Shown here: piece by piece, positions 58,920-64,000 of the stretch
How the letters are laid out: each line of letters opens with the position of its first letter
Numbering within the stretch: the first letter of the stretch is position 1
NCBI GenBank assembly: GCA_963920575.1
Contig: OY986966.1
Coordinates: 268,130 to 332,129 of the forward strand
Direction: 5' to 3'
Length of the DNA: 64,000 nucleotides
Source: Narthecium ossifragum
Taxonomy: Eukaryota > Streptophyta > Magnoliopsida > Dioscoreales > Nartheciaceae
The notes under the pieces: model-generated
The model's input: only the letters and a program-made list of their open reading frames with translations
Told to the model about the DNA's origin: nothing
The model's database searches: none
Program-made: the position numbers and the translations under genes

Positions 58920-61079
58920 CTACTCTCCCAATAGAGATAGCATAGACATTGCTTCAACATGGATTACAGCTCTAGCTACTATTTTCCAGGTAATGATAGT
59001 CGGAATGAGGCAATGGCTCACAGCTTCATCCAATAGCTTCAGTGCCTTGTGTACTTCGCTACAACTGCAAAGGCCTTTAAAGACAATATTATAGGAGATA
59101 ATATCAGGCTTTAACCCTGCTTCTAGAATTTCAGACCAAACATTTGATGCCTTTTCGGAGTCACCAACTTCATAGAGCCCATCCATAAGTGTGTTATAGG
59201 TGACTAAGTTTGGGCTGCAGTTCTTTTGCCTCATTTCTGAAAAAACACGCAAGGCTTCTTCCACTTTTCCAGCAGAACAAAGACCATGAATAAGAATGTT
59301 GTACGCGATGACATCGCATTCAGATCCCTTCTTGAGTACTGCATTCCAAATTTCAAGGGCCATATCGGGCTTTTTGTCTCGGCATAGACCATCAATTAAT
59401 GAGCTATATGTCACCACGTCGGGGTTCAAACCTTTCTCCACCATTTCCTTTGTGAAAATAGCAGCCTCATGAAATCTCTCGACACTGCACAAACCATTTA
59501 TTATAGTGTTATATGTGACAGAAGAAGGAGAGCAGCCATTTTTGGCCATCTCATCAAAGATCTTAATGGAATCAGCAATTTTGGATGCTCTACAGAAGCC
59601 ACTTATCAGTGCATTATAAGTATGCGAACTTGGTTTGCAGCCAATATCAACCATATGGTCATACAAGCAAATGGCTTCTTCTAATTTCCCATTTTTGCAT
59701 AAACCATTTATCATCGACGAATATGCGTATGCATCCAAATTCTTCTCTCCTGCACCTTCCTCTGTTTCTTTCAAGATTTGCAATGCCTTGCTAATGTAAC
59801 CATTCTCGCACAGTCCATGAATCAAAACACCATAAGTCACTGAATCCGGACTGCATGTCTTCTCCTCCTGTAACTGTTCCCAAATCAACATTGCTTCATC
59901 CAACCTATTGTTCTCAAACAAACCCCTGATGAATATGTTATAAGTAACAATGTTCCGACTCCCTTCCTTTCCCATCGACTCCCACAGCTTCAAAGACTCA
60001 TCTGTCCTTCCTGCTTTGCAAAATCCGCCAAGCAAAGAGTTAGATGTGACGACATCGAGAACAAACCCAGCCTTGATCATCTCTGAATAGATCCTTGAAG
60101 CACCATCCACATCTCCCACTTCGCACAAGCCATGTATCAAGATGCTGTAGGTAAACACATCAGGCCGGTTCCCATTCCTAGCCATCCGGCTCCACATTTC
60201 CATCACCTTCTCAAACTTACCAAGCTTACACAAACCATTGAGCATAACGTTATAAGTTGCCACATTCGGGCACACTCTGATATCCCTCACCAGCCTCTCC
60301 CAAATCTCCATGCCTTTGTCAAGCTGCCCTTTTTTCAAAAATCCGTCGATCAAGACGTTGTAGCACACGACGTCTGGCGCTACTTCCCTCTCACACATTT
60401 CGTCGAACAACTCAATGGCACGCACCAAATCACCCTTCTTCATCAGCCCAGCGATTACCGTGCTGTAAGTGATCTGGTTGGGCTCGAGTCCGCGTTCACA
60501 CATCGTACTAAGCAGACCGACGGCGCGTTCAACTTGGTCTCGGGCGCAGAGGCCTCTGATGAGGATGTTGTAAGTCTGGAGGTTGGGAGAGACGGGAGAC
60601 TGCGTAGAGAAGTAGGCGAAGAAGGCCCGCGCATGATCCCAGAAGCGAGCGCGAACGAAGGCGTCGAGGAGGGCGTTGTGGGACCGGACACCGGGGTTGC
60701 AGCCAAAGCAGTGGGGGAGGGAGTGGAAGGCACGGAGGGCTTCGTCAGGCAAGTGGGCGCGGGAGAGGGCCTTGAGGGCGACGAGGGCGGCGGCCTCGGA
60801 GAAGCGGCGGCGACGCCGTAGGCGGGGGAGGGAGCGGAAGAGGTGGGGGAGGCGAGCGGGGGCGGCGGAGGAGAGGCTGCGGAGGAGGAGAAATAAGAAG
60901 GAGGGTGAGGGGGCGTATGCGGGGTAGCGGGCGGCGATGGTGTCGAGGAGGGAGAGGGCTGCGACGGGATCCTTGGTGGCTTTGTCGTTAAGGACGTCGA
61001 CTAGATGGTGGAGCGGGAGACTAGCCTCTGCAACCTCTCCCATCACCTGTGTACTACTGCAACCTCTCCCAAAGGGCAA
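58920..61079 (-). CDS. P-class pentatricopeptide repeat protein, At3g09060-like
   Basis: A single intronless frame of 719 residues. I count 16 consecutive 35-residue PPR motifs from about residue 135 (TYNILIRGLC, TYSTVIAGL, CYNVLIDGF and so on to SYNIVFKGL), with no E or DYW extension, so it is a P-class protein. Its closest named relative by sequence feel is Arabidopsis At3g09060. Such proteins bind organelle RNA one base per motif and stabilise, splice or help translate it. The start could be residue 1 or Met13 (MGEVAEASLPLHHL); an organelle-targeting peptide is not obvious. The 5' third is extremely GC-rich (residues 60-110, runs of Ala/Leu/Arg) and the 3' two thirds are not, a gradient common in monocot genes. 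Confidence 0.95.
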   Translation of the reverse strand: MPFGRGCSSTQVMGEVAEASLPLHHLVDVLNDKATKDPVAALSLLDTIAARYPAYAPSPSFLFLLLRSLSSAAPARLPHLFRSLPRLRRRRRFSEAAALVALKALSRAHLPDEALRAFHSLPHCFGCNPGVRSHNALLDAFVRARFWDHARAFFAYFSTQSPVSPNLQTYNILIRGLCARDQVERAVGLLSTMCERGLEPNQITYSTVIAGLMKKGDLVRAIELFDEMCEREVAPDVVCYNVLIDGFLKKGQLDKGMEIWERLVRDIRVCPNVATYNVMLNGLCKLGKFEKVMEMWSRMARNGNRPDVFTYSILIHGLCEVGDVDGASRIYSEMIKAGFVLDVVTSNSLLGGFCKAGRTDESLKLWESMGKEGSRNIVTYNIFIRGLFENNRLDEAMLIWEQLQEEKTCSPDSVTYGVLIHGLCENGYISKALQILKETEEGAGEKNLDAYAYSSMINGLCKNGKLEEAICLYDHMVDIGCKPSSHTYNALISGFCRASKIADSIKIFDEMAKNGCSPSSVTYNTIINGLCSVERFHEAAIFTKEMVEKGLNPDVVTYSSLIDGLCRDKKPDMALEIWNAVLKKGSECDVIAYNILIHGLCSAGKVEEALRVFSEMRQKNCSPNLVTYNTLMDGLYEVGDSEKASNVWSEILEAGLKPDIISYNIVFKGLCSCSEVHKALKLLDEAVSHCLIPTIITWKIVARAVIHVEAMSMLSLLGE

Positions 61080-61300
61080 GAGATGTCCCGTTCCGAAACC
61101 ACTCCCTATTTCTACCTTAAGATCCGCTTACTAATACCTGGTTGTCCCGCTGTCAACTCTGTCCTACTGGAGTCATACGTGGCCTGACTTAAAAGAGAGA
61201 ACAATTGACAGAACAAGGATGGCGTCGTGGGAGGTTACACGGGCGGGCGGTTAGCCGGTTTCATAGGGAGATCGTCAACTATCCGGAGCAAGGGGATGAA
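61080..61300. promoter_or_regulatory. PPR upstream region
   Basis: This is the 5' flank of the minus-strand PPR gene. No clear TATA box is seen, which is usual for housekeeping PPR genes. Confidence 0.3.
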
Positions 61301-61307
61301 CGATCAG

Positions 61308-62025
61308 AATCGAGATCGTGAACTATCAGGAACGAGGGGATGAACGATGCAGAGGTGAGCAGGAGATGAAGGGCGTCGACTGCTCTCAAAACACACAAGG
61401 CTTCTTGGATCATGAATGCATGTTTACAGGACAACAAAGATGAGGAGGTGGAGTCCGATGGAGATGGTCGGGCGCTGCTGCGTTTGAAGCTGGGTGTCGC
61501 CTGGAGTTGCTCTGTTGTGGTGGAGTCACTCCCTACCATCGCCCGGCCGAGCGGGTTCGGATCGAAGTCGACGGAGGAGGAGGTGACCCAGTCCTACCCG
61601 GACATTCGATCCATCACCGCCATCATCACCGGTATCATCCCAGTCCCGTCCCGATCGGAGCCTATGGATGATCGTGAACTATCCGAAGCGAGGGGATGAA
61701 TGATGTCGAGGCGAGCAGGAGATGAAGGTCGTCGACTACTCTCAAACCACACAAGGCTTCCTGGATCAGGAACGTCTGTTTGGAGGACAACATAGATGAG
61801 GTGGAGTCCGGTGGAGATGGTCGGAGGCGGCTGCATCTGAAGCTGGGTGTCGCCTGGAGTTGCTCGGTTGCGGTGGAGTCACTCCCTACCACCGTTGGCC
61901 CGAGCGGGTTCAGATCGAAGTCGACGGAAGTGGAAGTGACCCAGTCATGCTCAGACCTTTGATCCATCACTGCCATCATCACAGGTATCATCCCAATCCC
62001 GTCCTGATCGAAATCTATGGATGAT
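61308..62025. repeat. two-copy tandem duplication, period about 353 bp, unknown content
   Basis: Copy 1 (about 61308-61668) and copy 2 (about 61669-62025) share long stretches such as TGAAGCTGGGTGTCGCCTGG (landmark TGGGTGTCGC at 61491 and 61844), TGGAGTCACTCCCTACCA and GAGCGGGTTC(G/A)GATCGAAGT. Both copies are open over most of their length on both strands, so coding potential is ambiguous: on the minus strand each encodes EQLQATPSF...SDSTSS...IQEALC-LR-VD-LHLLL. I do not recognise it. Confidence 0.75.
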
Positions 62026-63963
62026 AGGTTTGGTTTCTATTTATATGTTGTAGGGGTGACGTGGGGCATAAGAGCGGAGATGGCGCGGGTGCTGGTGATT
62101 AGAGGGGCGAGGCTCATGGACTTGGTCGGCGTGGCGCGTCCCGGCTAGGGCTTTCGACGGGGAGGAACGATGAGAGGTGGGGCGGTGGCGGAGCTCACAG
62201 TCGGTGTCGTGGCTGCTAGGAAAGGCCCCTATTGACATGTACAAGTTTGTACATATTTCTTAGGTGTTTGCTTGTGAACCCGAGTTCGAAACCAACTTGC
62301 TGTTGTTGTTGATTTGAGAAATCGATTAGTTATTTGATTGGGTTTGTTTTGAACCGGATTCCATGGGGTGGTTGAATCGGATTTAATTTGTTTTGATTGA
62401 ATTGGTAATAGATGGTCGGACTCGACTGGAGTCAGTTGACTCAATCGGCCGATTGGATCAAATCGAATCACTTTTATTTGTTTGGTTTTGGTTGTTTTAT
62501 CCAGCTACTACGTTAAAAAGCTATTGCAGGTCATGCCATAACAAATCTCAATAATTAGATCATCATGTATAAATGACTGAGATTAGAATATTCTCTCTCT
62601 CTCAAAACTTTTCATCACCTACTTTATTTTTTTGATCTCAACCGTCAACATCCAATCGGACGGCTGAATTTGTTCAAGTCCAATCATACATATAAAATAA
62701 ATAAAATTCAAGGTTATCTTGGCCATTTCTTCTTAAGGCCCCCAAAAACAACCAGTTTAATATCTTGCGAGGAGATCCCGGAGCTCCGTTACATTTCATT
62801 CCCATTCGTTTTTAGTCTTGGGGCGCTCGCCTCGCCCCACCTCGTGAGTGACTGAGAGCGTCTCAGTCTTTGGAGCCAGCCAAAGGTCCTCCTCTGGTAG
62901 GTATCCCTTTCGTTAGCCTTCCATTCCATCATCGTCATCCAATTAGTACTGTATTGTTCCTGTATACCATTCGTATTGGTCATAGGAGAAGACCACCATG
63001 GCCTCCATGTAGTAGTCTCTCTAATAGGATCCCCTTTTCAGTACCTATAACCCTAGGGTTGGTTATAATCTATGAAATAGCTCTAAAAAGACATTATAAT
63101 CTCTTTCTTTGGCACTCTGCTGGGAACCCAAATGCTCATCTTCGATCATATCAGTCATGTCATGTTTAATAGTTTGTTTACTGTAGCTCTAGATCGTGAA
63201 ATCCATATAAAAAGTTTTGGTCGCCATGGCTCCAAGCTCGTTACTTGACATCCGCCAACCCTTTCAAGTGCCGCATCTGCGTGCAAGTATTTAGATCACA
63301 CCTTCCTCAGAGCTCCTTGTTTTCGCTTCATGGCATGACTTCCGACTTTGGTTCTTCTTTTCTTCGATCCAGTTTCAATCGCTTATTTACGGGGGCAGTC
63401 TCTTAAAAATCCAATCTTTGTTCAATAACCCCAACTCAGTGATTTGGGGGTGGGTTGGCCCTCTTACAATTATGGCAGTAAAATTTCTTCTACCAGGCTT
63501 TTGATGTATGAGAAATTATACCTAGAATTACTTCCAAATTGCCCCCTTTGCCATGAATTCGGGGAATCTCATTAGCCAATGGATTTGGTAGGCCAACATT
63601 CTAATAAGCATATAGGAATATAGGATGTTTGCTGAAATAGGAGCTTAAGATGGTTGAAATTACTTTATTTAAATCCAGGGATAGAGACGATGGATTTGGG
63701 CCTATCCTACTCCAAGTATGGACTCCTGTGGGCCAATTAAATCCATTTGTTGGGCCGTTTCATGAAGCCCAACCTCCTTCTACGGATCTCTATTGTAAAG
63801 CTAATCGAACGGTTTTTAAACAGGAGTCTCCAATCTTCAAGCAGAGCGAAACAAAAAAAGAGGGCGGGAACAACTATAACTACGCGGTTGTCCTAAAAGG
63901 ATCGCAACCGACGGCTGATCTCTTCTCCGATCCCCTGAAATATACAAGGGCGGCGGTGTTTCG
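62026..63963. other. intergenic
   Basis: No gene supported. GATTTGGTTTGG-type words (ACCGGATT/AATCGGATT) at 62300-62480 look like low-complexity transposon ends without a clear boundary. Confidence 0.4.
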
Positions 63964-64000
63964 ATGGCCTCCTTGTTCCAATACTCTGAAGACCTCGTTC
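63964..64000 (+). CDS. possible start of a gene running off the window
   Basis: An ATG followed by 12 open codons (MASLFQYSEDLV) reaches the window end. The preceding 100 bases look like a promoter and leader: GAAATATACAAGG about 25 bases upstream of the ATG and a GC-rich step. Far too short to assign. Confidence 0.3.
   Translation, partial: MASLFQYSEDLV

Noticed and set aside
60132..60927. Plus-strand frames opposite the PPR gene
   Set aside because: Antisense shadows; the minus frame has 16 PPR motifs.
1..64000. tRNA, rRNA and snoRNA genes
   Set aside because: I saw no convincing A/B-box cloverleaf or conserved rRNA core; short hits would need a covariance search to support.

Overview
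The window is nuclear DNA of a flowering plant. Genes are split by GT-AG introns, intergenic space is AT-rich and full of transposon debris, and the families are land-plant ones: a jasmonate receptor, a secreted laccase, a DIVARICATA-type MYB, an NPF transporter and a P-class PPR protein. The PPR gene falls steeply in GC content from its 5' to its 3' end, which is typical of monocots. I therefore lean towards a monocot, but the species is not identified. There is one 200-base assembly gap (9571-9770).

Layout: (1) 1-480, the end of a hAT element. (2) 2035-9207 (+), a five-exon gene for a serine-rich protein whose N-terminal part resembles the Rpn13 ubiquitin-binding (Pru) fold; one 4-kb intron is full of repeats. 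(3) 9.2-16.4 kb, repeats, including a roughly 4-kb inverted-arm transposon (about 11.47-15.46 kb). Its arms carry more than 40 copies of a short motif, its core holds a relic of a Ulp1-like protease exon, and an intact hAT MITE is nested near its right end. (4) 17066-22153 (+), COI1, in three exons. (5) 29325-30548 (-), a DIVARICATA-like MYB. (6) 33-52 kb, a transposon-rich stretch with at least seven copies of one LINE family, an 918-bp MULE, a Pack-MULE carrying pieces of three unrelated genes, and a Harbinger MITE. The laccase gene (42672-45112, -) sits inside this stretch. (7) 54401-56465 (+), an NPF8 peptide transporter followed by a decayed partial duplicate of its own 3' end. (8) 58920-61079 (-), an intronless PPR gene. 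(9) 61.3-62.0 kb, a two-copy tandem duplication, and at the very end a possible start of another gene.

The host genes do not form a pathway or cluster. The notable biology is in the mobile elements: several insertions can be delimited to the base by target-site duplications, some are nested, and one has captured host gene fragments. Among host genes the most striking detail is a one-residue insertion in the hormone-binding loop of COI1, with every other JA-Ile-pocket residue conserved.
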